A stretch of DNA of 64,000 nt from JAVJSD01 sp040219575 (GTDB taxonomy: Bacteria > Planctomycetota > Planctomycetia > Pirellulales > Pirellulaceae), in NCBI GenBank assembly GCA_040219575.1, contig JAVJSD010000127.1, positions 1 through 64,000 on the forward strand, written 5' to 3'. Made by a program: the position numbers and the translations under genes. This document shows, in pieces, positions 63,994-64,000 of the stretch. The stretch's first letter is position 1. Each line of letters starts with the position of its first letter. The notes beneath the pieces are model-generated. The model had not been told where the DNA came from. It saw only the letters and a list, made by a program, of their open reading frames with translations, and did no database searches.

Positions 63994-64000
63994 GATTCTT

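Overview
The window is high-GC bacterial DNA and almost certainly comes from a planctomycete, most likely Pirellulales-like. The lineage call rests on protein types that are typical of that phylum: paired sulfatases, a DUF1501 twin-arginine protein, PQQ-type beta-propeller proteins, a PVC-type dehydrogenase fused to HEAT repeats and cytochrome c, two DUF4013 membrane proteins, a Ser/Thr kinase of more than 1,300 residues, and a DnaJ-like/NPCBM surface fusion. I cannot name a genus or species. About 53 genes or gene fragments are supported. No rRNA, tRNA, CRISPR array or replication origin was seen.

Layout. 1-300: the tail of an ISAs1-type insertion sequence followed by the tail of a membrane-protein gene that it seems to have cut. 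980-3020: groES-groEL (minus strand). 3550-6465: a zinc-ribbon membrane protein and two DUF4013 paralogues. 6511-8526: a secreted beta-propeller protein and a small partner. 8776-10685: a DUF2752 protein and two tandem lipoprotein-like paralogues. 10861-13214: UDP-sugar dehydrogenase and NAD-dependent epimerase/dehydratase genes. 13355-17160: a tRNA-dihydrouridine synthase, a GxxExxY gene framed by a 28-bp inverted repeat, a DUF1501 protein and an unknown. 17279-19072: an RNase Z-like hydrolase and ScpA. 19772-23600: a pentapeptide-repeat protein, arginine decarboxylase (speA), and the PLP-homeostasis/DUF167 pair. 24450-34769: a same-strand signalling cluster (FHA-GAF-cyclase, giant kinase, two secreted unknowns). 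34770-42715: a secreted unknown, a RicT/PSP1 protein, a SEC-C protein, the cytochrome c fusion and DUF4126. 43127-50580: a beta-propeller protein, an enolase-superfamily protein, an HNH protein and the DnaJ/NPCBM fusion. 50828-52798: a sulfatase and a small membrane protein. 52946-57244: a large exported unknown, then an ECF sigma factor overlapping its likely anti-sigma factor. 57371-63993: an MscK-like mechanosensitive channel, a second sulfatase and an exported unknown that runs to the window edge.

How the parts fit. Housekeeping genes (groESL, dus, scpA, speA, yggS-type) are mixed with a large exported and surface repertoire: sulfatases, propellers, NPCBM and LamG-like folds. This suits an organism degrading sulfated polysaccharides. 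Two regulatory modules stand out: the cyclase-kinase cluster and the sigma/anti-sigma pair.

The strongest unexplained structure is in the intergenic DNA. At least seven different inverted-repeat families sit between genes, with arms of about 18-37 nt around short spacers. One family (arm GTAGCGGAAGTCGTGAGA) occurs at seven loci, once as two units joined head to tail. This resembles REPIN-type miniature elements. Several convergent genes share or abut their stop codons, leaving no room for a terminator.
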